A program made the translations under genes and the position numbers. Of a stretch of DNA of 64,000 nt, positions 1-7,583 are shown in pieces (position 1 is the stretch's first letter; each line of letters begins with the position of its first letter). Origin of the DNA: Gammaproteobacteria bacterium (GTDB lineage Bacteria; Pseudomonadota; Gammaproteobacteria; Pseudomonadales; Azotimanducaceae); contig JAUIAV010000005.1 in the NCBI GenBank assembly GCA_030425195.1, forward strand, positions 1 to 64,000, in the 5' to 3' direction. The notes beneath the pieces are model-generated. The model was given only the letters and a program-made list of their open reading frames with translations, was not told the origin of the DNA and did not search any database.

Positions 1-196
1 TCTGATAAGCCGCCACCGCCGCGAGCTCGATCTGCAGCCGGCTGTATTCTCCCGCCGCCCGGTCGAGCTGGGACTGCAGCGCCTGCAGCTCCCGATGACG
101 CTCACGCACGTCCTGGGTCGCGAAGGACACCTGAATCCCCGACAGGACCAGGAACACGAGCGCCACGAGGAAAGCGAGGAAGCTGCGGCCGGTCAA
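1..196 (-). CDS. ftsL: cell division protein FtsL (3' end beyond window)
   Basis: FtsL is a small bitopic inner-membrane protein that joins FtsB and FtsQ at the division septum. Reading the minus strand from 196 gives a short N-terminus (LTGRSFLAF), one hydrophobic segment (about residues 6-21) and then an amphipathic, Gln/Leu/Glu-rich coiled-coil stretch (ERHRELQALQSQLDRAAGEY), which is the FtsL layout. The start is proposed as TTG at 196, overlapping the rsmH stop in TTGA; the in-frame GTG codons downstream fall inside the membrane segment. The gene runs off the left edge of the window. Position directly after rsmH is the standard dcw order, which supports the call more than sequence alone would for this poorly conserved protein. 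Confidence 0.85.
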   Translation of the reverse strand, partial: MTGRSFLAFLVALVFLVLSGIQVSFATQDVRERHRELQALQSQLDRAAGEYSRLQIELAAVAAYQ

Positions 197-1152
197 TGCA
201 GACGCTCCAGTACCCGCAGCGTGGCACTGCGCGCACGGGGATTGGCAGCCAGTTCGCGCTCACCCGCGCGCACTGGACCGCCCACGATCTTCCCGGCCGG
301 TTCCACGTCGGCTGCCCGCACGGGCAGCCCCTTCGGCAGCACGGGACCCCTCGCCAGCGCCCGGAAGACGCGCTTGACGGTGCGGTCTTCCAGCGAGTGA
401 AAGCTGATGACGGCCAGCCGTCCGCCGGGTTGCAGCACGCCGAACGCCGCCCGGATCCCGGTTTCGATTTCCGCCAGCTCTTCGTTGACATGCATGCGGA
501 TGGCCTGGAAGGAGCGGGTCGCCTCGTCGCTCTTCTTCTCGCCGCGAACCGGGCGACGGGCCGGAATGGCGCTGCGGATCACGTCCGCCAGCACCCGGGT
601 ATCCGAAAGCGGACGAGCGCGGACGATGGCCGCGGCTATCCGGTTGGCATGACGTTCTTCTCCGTAGGTACGGATCACCTGCGCGATCTCTTTCTCGTCC
701 GCCCGGTTCAGCCATTCGCCGGCGGATTCGCCCTCTTCCGGATCCATGCGCATGTCGATGGGGCCGCTCGTCCGGAAGCTGAAGCCCCGGGCAGGCTCGT
801 CCAGCTGCGGCGAGGAAACTCCGAGATCCATGATGACGCCGCGCACCTCCGTCACCCCTTCCGTCTCCAGCACCTCAGCCAGCGCGGAGAAGCGCGACCG
901 ACGCACACGGAGCCTGGGTTCGCTGTCCGCCAGGCGTTCGCCGGCACGGACTGCTTCGGGATCGCGGTCGACGGCGATCAGGCGATCCTCAGGACCGAGC
1001 CGCTCGAGCAGGGCAAGCGCGTGACCGCCTCGACCGAACGTGGCGTCCAGATAAACGGCAGGCCCGTCAGCCGCCTCGGAGTTGGGTGCCCCGCCGGTCA
1101 CCAGCTCGATCGTCTCCCTGCAAAGTACCGGACGGTGTGATTCATCGCTCAC
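193..1152 (-). CDS. rsmH: 16S rRNA (cytosine(1402)-N(4))-methyltransferase RsmH
   Basis: SAM-dependent enzyme that N4-methylates C1402 in the decoding centre of 16S rRNA. The protein of 319 aa, normal for the family, shows the SAM-binding motif (LDATFGRGGHALALLERL), the acidic loop after it (VDRDPEAV), the MDLGVSSPQLDEPARGFSF signature and the C-terminal SFHSLEDRTVKR motif. The ORF track begins at 1476, but that extension is the mraZ reading frame shifted. The real start is GTG at 1152, which overlaps the mraZ stop in GTGA and gives the typical N-terminus SDESHRPVL. Second gene of the dcw operon, expected to be co-transcribed with mraZ and ftsL. Confidence 0.97.
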   Translation of the reverse strand: MSDESHRPVLCRETIELVTGGAPNSEAADGPAVYLDATFGRGGHALALLERLGPEDRLIAVDRDPEAVRAGERLADSEPRLRVRRSRFSALAEVLETEGVTEVRGVIMDLGVSSPQLDEPARGFSFRTSGPIDMRMDPEEGESAGEWLNRADEKEIAQVIRTYGEERHANRIAAAIVRARPLSDTRVLADVIRSAIPARRPVRGEKKSDEATRSFQAIRMHVNEELAEIETGIRAAFGVLQPGGRLAVISFHSLEDRTVKRVFRALARGPVLPKGLPVRAADVEPAGKIVGGPVRAGERELAANPRARSATLRVLERLH

Positions 1153-1604
1153 ACCGACAGACCGGTGAATTCTTCCGCATCCGTGGCCAGCCCGGACTCG
1201 TCGGACAGCCATTCGTTTCTCCGCGCCTCCCAGTGATCGGCGCTCCAGATTTCCAGCTTGTTTCCCTGGCCCACCAGAACCAGCTTCTTTTCGAGCATCG
1301 CGAATTCGCGCAGCATGCCGGGCAGCAGAATCCGGCCCTGAGCGTCCATGTCCACGTCGGTCGCGTGACCGATCAGGAGCCGCTGCAGGCGCCGCGCGTT
1401 CTCGAGGATGTTGGGCAGCCCTTCGAGCTTGCGCTGAACGATTTCCCACTCGAACAGCGGGTAGAGGAGCAGGCACTTTTCGCCCGTATCAATGGTGACG
1501 ACGATCTTTCCGTCCGAGGCGACCGTGAGCGACTCCCGAAAACGGGCAGGGAGCGCCATGCGCCCCTTGCTGTCCAGGGTTGCTGAATTGATCCCGCGAA
1601 ACAT
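1149..1604 (-). CDS. mraZ: transcriptional regulator / division-cluster protein MraZ
   Basis: First gene of the dcw cluster. MraZ forms rings of AbrB/SpoVT-like double beta-barrel domains and binds its own promoter region, repressing the operon in E. coli. The 151-aa product begins MFRGINSATLDSKGRMALPARF and carries the second repeat around DAQGRILLPGMLREFA, so the two swapped-hairpin domains are visible at roughly residues 5-50 and 80-125. Its stop overlaps the rsmH GTG start. A sigma70-type promoter and ten-base-spaced TGG repeats lie just upstream, consistent with autoregulation. Confidence 0.97.
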   Translation of the reverse strand: MFRGINSATLDSKGRMALPARFRESLTVASDGKIVVTIDTGEKCLLLYPLFEWEIVQRKLEGLPNILENARRLQRLLIGHATDVDMDAQGRILLPGMLREFAMLEKKLVLVGQGNKLEIWSADHWEARRNEWLSDESGLATDAEEFTGLSV

Positions 1605-1682
1605 GGTCCCCGCCCACCGGTTTTCCGGACCTCTCGGTCAGCGCAGCCAGACCATACTCAGACTGCACGGTCCCGCCCGATC

Positions 1683-1707
1683 GTCCCGAAAAAACCACTT
1701 TTTCCCA
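1683..1707 (-). promoter_or_regulatory. candidate MraZ operator repeats
   Basis: On the minus strand three G-rich pentamers (TGGGA, TGGTT, GGGAC) follow each other at exact ten-base spacing, just downstream of the mraZ -10 element. Known MraZ sites are TGGG-type repeats separated by five bases in this same position. The match is good for the first copy and looser for the others, so this is a candidate based on position and spacing. Confidence 0.6.
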
Positions 1708-1726
1708 CAAAATTCCAATTCTTGAC

Positions 1727-1754
1727 ACTATATGGTGCCCGAAAGCCGTGTCAA
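1727..1754 (-). promoter_or_regulatory. sigma70-type promoter of mraZ/dcw cluster
   Basis: Minus-strand TTGACA (perfect -35, 1749-1754) and TATAGT (-10, 1727-1732) are separated by 16 bases. This is the strongest sigma70 match noticed in the window and it points at mraZ, with about 120 bases of 5' leader that contain the candidate MraZ sites. Confidence 0.8.
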
Positions 1755-1935
1755 CCAGCGAGAGAGCCATAACTCTCGGATTCATAAGGTTTTTTAGTGG
1801 TTCTGAGGGGCTTTGACAGGGTTAATCGTTAAAAGACCTCAAGTAGCCGCGGATATCTAGAATTTACTTTAACTATGAGATCGTTTCGGACTAAGAAATC
1901 TGCTGTGAAGACCGAATCGAGATAAAAAGTGCAGA

Positions 1936-2346
<411 letters not shown>

Positions 2347-2350
2347 GCGC

Positions 2351-2356
2351 ATTATA
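2351..2356 (-). promoter_or_regulatory. -10 element of rnpB
   Basis: A perfect TATAAT on the minus strand sits five to seven bases upstream of the expected rnpB 5' end. No good -35 is present at 16-18 bases (the sequence there is GC-rich), so the promoter may depend on the -10 and its flanks. Confidence 0.65.
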
Positions 2357-2382
2357 TAACGCCGCGCCGGCCGGGAAGCCCT

Positions 2383-3282
2383 CTACTTACCATCACCCGT
2401 CATCCCGTACAGCGCCTTCTTCCGAACCCCGAGAATCTGAGCGCCGATCCGCGCCGCCTGAGCGGGCGGGAGTTCGGCTGCGAGAATCCGCATGACCCGT
2501 TTCTGCTCCGCCACGTCCGAACCTTTCCGGCCTTCCCCTTCCAGAATGCACACCACTTCACCCCGCCACTGGTCGGCTCGATCGATCTGGTCGATCAGAC
2601 GCGCGGGGGTGTCGACCAGGTAAGTCTCGAACCGTTTGGTCATCTCCCGGGCAACGAATACGCGCCGATCGGGAGCCAGCTTCTCCAGTGCGGTGAGACA
2701 CTCCCGCAACCGATGCGGTGCTTCGAAGAACAGCGTGGGCTGACCCGATTCCAGCAGCTCTTTCAGGACCGCCTCACGCGGCCCCGAACGGGCAGGCAGA
2801 AAGCCGGCGAACCGAACGCCGGACAGGGGCAGCGGACAGACGCTCATGGCAGCGACGACGGCGCTCGGACCCGGCACGGGGCGGACCGGAATCCCCTGCG
2901 CGTAACAGTGCCGGATCAGCGTGTAACCCGGATCCGACAGCACGGGTGTGCCCGCATCGCTGACCAGCGCCACCGCTTCACCCGCCTGGAGCCGGGCAAG
3001 AACCGTCCTGCTGGCCGCCTCCTCGTTGTGCTCGTGCAGGGCCACCAGGTTCCGGCGCGGCAGGCCCAGCGCGCTCAGCAGTGACAGCGTCCGTCTGGTA
3101 TCCTCCGCGGCGATTGTCGTAACGGTACCCAGGACATTCACCGCTCTTCTGGAGATGTCATCCAGGTGTCCAATGGGCGTGGCAACCACATAGAGCACTC
3201 CGGTGTCGGTATCGGTGTTGATATCGGTATCGATGTCGGTATCGATGTCGGTATCAGAGTCGCTGTCGGTTTTTTCGGCCAT
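2383..3282 (-). CDS. rsmI: 16S rRNA (cytidine(1402)-2'-O)-methyltransferase RsmI
   Basis: Tetrapyrrole-methylase-fold enzyme that 2'-O-methylates C1402, the same nucleotide RsmH modifies. The family N-terminus is clear (LYVVATPIGHLDDISRRA), as are AAEDTRRTLSLL, VSDAGTPVLSDPGY, PGPSAVVAAMS and the KELLESGQPTLFFEAPHRL region. The track start at 3327 is too long. I place it at ATG 3282 (MAEKTDSD), which adds a low-complexity Asp/Thr/Ile tail encoded by a 12-bp tandem repeat. The alternative is GTG at 3198, directly before LYVVATPIG, which is where most RsmI proteins begin and would leave the repeat non-coding. lpoA is divergent and starts only about 24 bases from ATG 3282. Confidence 0.93.
   Translation of the reverse strand: MAEKTDSDSDTDIDTDIDTDINTDTDTGVLYVVATPIGHLDDISRRAVNVLGTVTTIAAEDTRRTLSLLSALGLPRRNLVALHEHNEEAASRTVLARLQAGEAVALVSDAGTPVLSDPGYTLIRHCYAQGIPVRPVPGPSAVVAAMSVCPLPLSGVRFAGFLPARSGPREAVLKELLESGQPTLFFEAPHRLRECLTALEKLAPDRRVFVAREMTKRFETYLVDTPARLIDQIDRADQWRGEVVCILEGEGRKGSDVAEQKRVMRILAAELPPAQAARIGAQILGVRKKALYGMTGDGK
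3202..3273. repeat. 12-bp tandem repeat at rsmI 5' end
   Basis: Six consecutive 12-base units (consensus GGTATCGATGTC on the plus strand, two copies identical, the rest diverged, the last poorly) built from a 6-base sub-period. On the minus strand they would encode alternating Asp with Thr/Ile; on the plus strand, Gly/Val/Asp/Ile repeats. Unit-length changes keep the rsmI frame. Confidence 0.85.
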
Positions 3283-3306
3283 GCGGAAACGCAGTACGCA
3301 AAGAGT

Positions 3307-5154
3307 ATGAGCATGTGCAGTAAACACATCCTCCGGGTGAACGGGAAGACCCGATTCACTGCCATCTCCGGTTCGTTCCGGCCCGGATCGCTGGCCATCA
3401 CACTGCTCATCTGGCTGCTTGCCGGCTGCGCCGGCGCGCCGCCGCCGGTCACCACTGCACCCGTGGCAGTCCCGGAAGGCAGCGCCTCGGCGGCGGAGCT
3501 CATGGAGCGCGCCCGTCGGTCAGCTGCGGACAGAGCAGCCCAGCTCTATCTGCAGGCTGCCTGGGCGTATCTCGAGGCAGACGATCCGGACAGCGCGGAC
3601 ACGGCCTTTCAGGCTGTGGAACCCGGCTGGCTGGACGGGAACGCGCTGCCCGAGTATCGACTGCTCTCGGCAACCATGGCCATGCACCAGGACGATCTGC
3701 CGCTCGCCCGGTCCGCCATGGACAGTCTGCCCGCCGATCTGCGCAGCACCGACCGAGCCCGGCGTATCCTCAGCACCCTGTGCGAAGCGGAGGCCGACTA
3801 TGACTGTGCGGTGCGGAATCTGGTCGCCGCCGCAGGGGAAGATCCTGCCGACAACGACCGGATCTGGCACCTGCTGGGTGCCTCACTCACTCTGGCTGAC
3901 ATACCGCCCGGCGCCGCCCGATCTGCCGATGCGCAGCAGCTTCCGGGCTGGCGCTCACTCCAGCAGGCGGCCATCGTACCCTTCTCTGCCGAAGAGAGTC
4001 GCACGGCCGTTCAGCGCTGGATTGCCTCGCATCCCGATCATCCGGCCGCCCTGATACCTCCGGCGGCTGTCTCCAGGCTGCTCGAGCGGGAGAGCGGCCC
4101 GCGCCGGATCGCGCTGCTGCTGCCGCTCTCCGGACCGCTGGCGCGCGCCGGCGAAGCCGTCCGGGACGGTTACCTCGCAGCCAGCTTCCTGACCGGCGCG
4201 TCCGGTCGGATCTCGATCAGCATCTACGACTCGGCCTCCGAACCGATACCCGTGCTGTATGAGCGCATTCTCGCCGATGGGGCCGACCTTCTGATCGGAC
4301 CGCTGCAGAAGTCGGCCGTCACCGAGCTCGCCGCATTGAATCCGGAGCTGCCCGTGCTCGCGTTGAACTACCTCGACGAGACCGGAACGCCGGCCGGCGC
4401 TTTCAATCAGTTCGGTCTGGCCATCGAAGACGAGGCTGCCACCATCGCTTCCCGTCTGCATCGGGATGGCGTCCAGCGGGCGCTTCTGTTTCACAACTAC
4501 GAAGACTGGTCCCTCCGGGCCCGGCGGGCGCTGTCAGCCAGCGGGGATATCGCGCTTACCGTGCAGCCGTTCACCGATCTGAGAACCATCACCGAGGCGG
4601 TGGGCACGGCCATGCATGTGGAGAGCAGCCAGGCCAGGCATGAGGAACTGGCGCAACTGCTGCGTACCGACCTGGAGTTCCTGCCACGGGCCAGGGAGGA
4701 CGTGGACGCGGTCGTTGCACTGGTGAGTAACACGGAAGCCAACGCTCTGGTCCCCGCCCTGAGGTTCCATTTCGCCAACCAGCTGCCCGTCTACTCGAGT
4801 TCTCAGATCACCCGGCGAACGCGCACCCGCAGTCTCGGTGAGCTGAACGGATTCCATGTCAGCGAACTGCCGTTTTTCCTCGAAGGTGATGCGGTCTACG
4901 ATGCCCTTGCAACCGCCTTCGGGCTGGCGGACAACCCGTTCGCTCCGCTGATGGCGCTGGGAACGGATGCCTTCAGAATCGGTGAGCGCCTGGACGCAAC
5001 GCCCGGTTCGCTGGTGCTGCTCGGGAGCACGGGACTGCTGAAACAGCATCCGGACGGCCGCATTACCCGGGAACTGGCCTGGGGCGTCGTTTCCGGCGGC
5101 GCCGTGCGTCCCGACCACGCCTCCCGGCCCGACAGGCCCGGGGTGGGAGACTGA
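3307..5154 (+). CDS. lpoA: penicillin-binding protein activator LpoA (YraM family lipoprotein)
   Basis: Outer-membrane lipoprotein that reaches through the peptidoglycan and stimulates PBP1A in E. coli. The 615-aa product has a basic N-terminus, a hydrophobic run and the lipobox LAGC (Cys about 41). An N-terminal TPR-like helical domain (about 55-300) follows, then a periplasmic-binding-protein-like domain beginning near RRIALLLPLSGPLARAGEAV and continuing through LLIGPLQKSAVTELA to the C-terminus, the LpoA domain order. The track ORF begins at 3166 inside the rsmI repeat; ATG 3307 (or 3313) is preferred because it gives a normal signal peptide. Divergent from rsmI and followed by yraN, the conserved arrangement. 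Confidence 0.92.
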   Translation: MSMCSKHILRVNGKTRFTAISGSFRPGSLAITLLIWLLAGCAGAPPPVTTAPVAVPEGSASAAELMERARRSAADRAAQLYLQAAWAYLEADDPDSADTAFQAVEPGWLDGNALPEYRLLSATMAMHQDDLPLARSAMDSLPADLRSTDRARRILSTLCEAEADYDCAVRNLVAAAGEDPADNDRIWHLLGASLTLADIPPGAARSADAQQLPGWRSLQQAAIVPFSAEESRTAVQRWIASHPDHPAALIPPAAVSRLLERESGPRRIALLLPLSGPLARAGEAVRDGYLAASFLTGASGRISISIYDSASEPIPVLYERILADGADLLIGPLQKSAVTELAALNPELPVLALNYLDETGTPAGAFNQFGLAIEDEAATIASRLHRDGVQRALLFHNYEDWSLRARRALSASGDIALTVQPFTDLRTITEAVGTAMHVESSQARHEELAQLLRTDLEFLPRAREDVDAVVALVSNTEANALVPALRFHFANQLPVYSSSQITRRTRTRSLGELNGFHVSELPFFLEGDAVYDALATAFGLADNPFAPLMALGTDAFRIGERLDATPGSLVLLGSTGLLKQHPDGRITRELAWGVVSGGAVRPDHASRPDRPGVGD

Positions 5155-5510
5155 GCAGCAGCATCGGCCGATGGGCGGAAGACCAGGCACTACAGAATCT
5201 GGTCAGTCAGGGGCTTACGCCGCTGGAGCGGAATTTCCGCCGCAGATGTGGAGAGCTGGATCTGATTCTCGAGGATGGCAGCACCCTGGTCTTCGTCGAG
5301 GTCCGCTATCGTTCGAGCAGCCGCTGGGGAGACGGACTGGCCAGTGTCACGGTCAGAAAGCAGCGGCGTCTGATCAATGCCGCCGCCAGCTGGCTCAGGC
5401 GGAACCCGGGCTTCGCCGGACGCCCTTGCCGCTTCGACGTGGTCTCGGTCAGTGGAACCGTCTCCCGGCACGAGCTCAAATGGGTCCGCTCGGCCTTTAC
5501 GACGAACTAG
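5151..5510 (+). CDS. yraN: YraN family protein (UPF0102), predicted CTG start
   Basis: Small PD-(D/E)XK-nuclease-fold protein of unknown role, nearly always beside lpoA. It is not in the ORF track because its frame has no ATG at all and its first GTG lies near the C-terminus (FDVVSV). Read from CTG 5151, overlapping the lpoA stop in CTGA, it gives 119 aa (the family is about 120) with SIGRWAEDQALQ, the CGELDLILEDG motif, LVFVEVRYRS, the SVTVRKQRRLINAAASWL helix and CRFDVVSVSG. GGGGTGGGAG lies just upstream and could serve as ribosome site. I traced about 80 bases upstream and found no ATG, GTG or TTG in frame. Confidence 0.88.
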   Translation: MSSSIGRWAEDQALQNLVSQGLTPLERNFRRRCGELDLILEDGSTLVFVEVRYRSSSRWGDGLASVTVRKQRRLINAAASWLRRNPGFAGRPCRFDVVSVSGTVSRHELKWVRSAFTTN

Positions 5511-5560
5511 CCGCCTGTTGAAAAGTCTGGAAGAGTGCAGAGGCCCCCTGGCGCCTTCTG

Positions 5561-5968
5561 TTATTTCACCACTTTGAGGTGGCCGGACGGCCCAGGCGAG
5601 TGCGGAGGTTCCGGAGGTTCCGGAGGTTCCGGAGGCGGACGATCAGAGTCCTGCTGCTCCGGATCGAACATCATGCCTTCGCCGGTCTCCTTGGCGTAGA
5701 TCGCCTGAACGTTGTTCATGGGCACATACACGGGAAACGGCCGGCCACTGAACCTGCCGGAGAAGGAAACGGCCTCGTGGCCCAGATCCAGCTCCCTGAC
5801 GGCCATGGGGGACACATTGAGAACGATTTTTCCCTCGCTGACGTATTCCCGGGGCACCTGAATCGACTCACCTTCCACTGCAACCAGCAGATACGGGGTG
5901 AGCTCACTGTCCACGATCCAGTCATAGAGCGCCCGCAGGAGATACGGGCGTTTAGGCCGGGCAGTCAT
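5561..5968 (-). CDS. sspB: ClpXP protease specificity-enhancing factor SspB
   Basis: Adaptor that binds the ssrA degradation tag and delivers tagged proteins to ClpXP. 135 aa: the Sm-like substrate-binding domain spans about residues 1-95 (RPYLLRALYDWIVDSELTPY, the family signature, then VPREYVSEGKIVLNVSP and FSARFSG-like FSGRFSGRPFPVYVP). A proline/glutamate-rich linker follows, ending in the ClpX-binding tail GHLKVVK. The linker is encoded by a nine-base tandem repeat giving PPEPPEPP. It lies 18 bases after sspA, the usual operon. Convergent with yraN. Confidence 0.96.
   Translation of the reverse strand: MTARPKRPYLLRALYDWIVDSELTPYLLVAVEGESIQVPREYVSEGKIVLNVSPMAVRELDLGHEAVSFSGRFSGRPFPVYVPMNNVQAIYAKETGEGMMFDPEQQDSDRPPPEPPEPPEPPHSPGPSGHLKVVK
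5603..5635. repeat. 9-bp tandem repeat in the sspB linker
   Basis: Three perfect copies of CGGAGGTTC plus a partial fourth. It encodes the Pro-Glu-Pro linker between the SspB body and its ClpX-binding tail, so copy-number change would alter linker length without shifting the frame. Confidence 0.85.
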
Positions 5969-5986
5969 GGGCTGGAAAGTCGCCCT

Positions 5987-6619
5987 CTATTCGCGCATCT
6001 CGAGTTCAGCCTCGGTCAGACTCGCTCTGAATCCGTCACGCTCAAAGATCATCTGCATGTATTTCTGCAGCGGTCTCGTCGACTTCTCCGGAAGGGTGAT
6101 GTCCACTTCCTTGAGCCGCCACAGGATGGGTGCTACGCAGCAGTCCACCAGCGTGAATTCCTCATTCATGAAGAACGGCTTCTCGGCGAAGATCGGCGCG
6201 ATGCTGATGATGCTCTCCCGGAGCTCCTTGCGCGCCTTGGTGATCACGGTCTCACGGCCCTTGCCGGCCATCAGAACATCCAGCCGGCCGCTCCATTCCC
6301 GTTCGACGCGCGTGATCCACAGACGCGACAGCGCTCGCTGAACCGGATAAACGGGCAGCAGCGGCGGGTGCGGAAAGCGCTCATCGAGATACTCCATGAT
6401 CACGTTGGCTTCGTAGAGGACCAGATCCCGATCCAGGAGAGTCGGCAGGCTGTTGTAGGGATTGATCTCCGCCAGATCTTCCGGCTTGTTGGCGGGGTCC
6501 ACGTCGACGATATCCACCGTCACACCTTTTTCCGCCAGCACCATCCGCACCCGGTGCGAATACTGATCACGCGCGTCCGAAAACAGCGTCATGGAAGATC
6601 GTTTTGTCACTACGCTCAT
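5987..6619 (-). CDS. sspA: stringent starvation protein A (SspA)
   Basis: Glutathione-S-transferase-fold protein that associates with RNA polymerase and affects stationary-phase and acid-stress transcription. 210 aa: thioredoxin-like N-terminal domain (MTLFSDARDQYSHRVRMVLAEKGV, then YNSLPTLLDRDLVLYEANVIMEYLDERFPHPPLLPVYP) and an all-helical C-terminal domain (FMNEEFTLVDCCVAPILWRL). The YLDERFPHPPL segment is the SspA hallmark. The first nine residues before MTLFS match the E. coli start position, so 6619 is kept. Lies downstream of petABC and upstream of sspB. Confidence 0.97.
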   Translation of the reverse strand: MSVVTKRSSMTLFSDARDQYSHRVRMVLAEKGVTVDIVDVDPANKPEDLAEINPYNSLPTLLDRDLVLYEANVIMEYLDERFPHPPLLPVYPVQRALSRLWITRVEREWSGRLDVLMAGKGRETVITKARKELRESIISIAPIFAEKPFFMNEEFTLVDCCVAPILWRLKEVDITLPEKSTRPLQKYMQMIFERDGFRASLTEAELEMRE

Positions 6620-6715
6620 GTTCTACCTATGATTCTTCCGGTCCAAGAGTTGGCCGGTTCTGAATTGTCCGTTGCGGACCGCCAGTGCGTGTTCCACATG
6701 CTCATTCCGCGGGCT

Positions 6716-6735
6716 TCCCGGCGTTCGCGCCGGGA
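6716..6735. repeat. 8-bp inverted repeat between petC and sspA
   Basis: TCCCGGCG and CGCCGGGA form a perfect eight-base-pair stem with a four-base loop (TTCG on plus, CGAA on minus). No T-run follows on either strand, so it is not a normal intrinsic terminator. It could stabilise the petC mRNA end or partly separate pet from ssp transcription; that is inference. Confidence 0.6.
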
Positions 6736-6756
6736 GCCGGGCGCCGCACGGAGCGT

Positions 6757-7569
6757 CTACTTCACATCCTTCTGGAATTCACGGCCCAGCAGGAAGGTGA
6801 ATACGTAGAGGATGACCAGGAACAGAATGACGAACACACCGGTACGGTGCCGTTCGAGCCGGCTGGGTTCGCCGGTGTAGTAGAGGAAGTTCACGATGTC
6901 GTACACCGCCTGGTCGAACTCCTCCTCCGTGAACAGACCGGTGCCTTCATCCACCACCAGCTGGCCACAGCGTTCTTCCGTAACCGGCGCGCCGGTGAGC
7001 GGATCACGCATCTCGCCGCCGTTCGCAGCAAGCTTGGGCATCTGCACGCAGTCTGAGCGCTGCACACCCTGCAGTTCGGCCATCACGTTCGGCATGCCGA
7101 CGTTCGGGAAGACCTTGTTGTTGACTCCGAAAGGCCGGGAATCGTCGATGTAGAACGTCTTCAGATAGTTATACAGCCACTCTGTTCCCCGGATCCGGGC
7201 AACCATGGTGAGATCCGGCGGCGGGGCACCGAACCACTGCTTGGCCAGATCTTCCGGCATGGCGTTGGTCATCTGTTCACCGATCTTCTGGCCCGTGAAC
7301 ACCAGCTGCTCGAGCGCAATCTCGTGAGGTACGCTCAGGTCATCCGCCGTGCGCTCATAGCGCTGGTAGGCCAGCGAATGGCATCCCAGGCAGTAATTCA
7401 CGTACAGACGCCAGCCGTTCTGCAGAGACGGCAGATCCTGGAGATTCGGCTTCATGGGTTCCATGGGCCAGTCCGAGGTACTTGCCGCCATCGCAGCGCC
7501 CGGGATCATCAGTGCCATCAGAGCCGTTCGCGCGAGCAGGTTTTTCGTTTTTCTCATCGTGCTGTTCAT
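6757..7569 (-). CDS. petC: ubiquinol-cytochrome c reductase, cytochrome c1
   Basis: Heme c subunit of the respiratory cytochrome bc1 complex, passing electrons from the Rieske protein to soluble cytochrome c. 270 aa with an Sec-type signal peptide (basic TMRKTKN, hydrophobic LLARTALMALMIPGAAMA), the covalent heme motif CLGCH (about residues 59-63), a PPDLTMVARIRG segment typical of c1, a methionine-bearing region near NVGMPNVMAEL, and a C-terminal membrane anchor (TGVFVILFLVILYVFTFLLG). Last gene of petABC, 14 bases after petB. Confidence 0.97.
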   Translation of the reverse strand: MNSTMRKTKNLLARTALMALMIPGAAMAASTSDWPMEPMKPNLQDLPSLQNGWRLYVNYCLGCHSLAYQRYERTADDLSVPHEIALEQLVFTGQKIGEQMTNAMPEDLAKQWFGAPPPDLTMVARIRGTEWLYNYLKTFYIDDSRPFGVNNKVFPNVGMPNVMAELQGVQRSDCVQMPKLAANGGEMRDPLTGAPVTEERCGQLVVDEGTGLFTEEEFDQAVYDIVNFLYYTGEPSRLERHRTGVFVILFLVILYVFTFLLGREFQKDVK

Positions 7570-7583
7570 GCCTTTCTCCCCGC

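Larger units (their letters stand above)
1605..1935. other. non-coding region between rnpB and mraZ
   Basis: This is the one gap longer than 300 bases. It holds the mraZ promoter and operator repeats (1683-1754) and, left of rnpB, an AT-rich stretch (about 1770-1935) clearly poorer in GC than the surroundings. Directly after the rnpB P1 helix the minus strand reads TTTTT, a likely 3' end for that RNA. I see no coding potential and no other recognisable RNA here. Confidence 0.6.
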
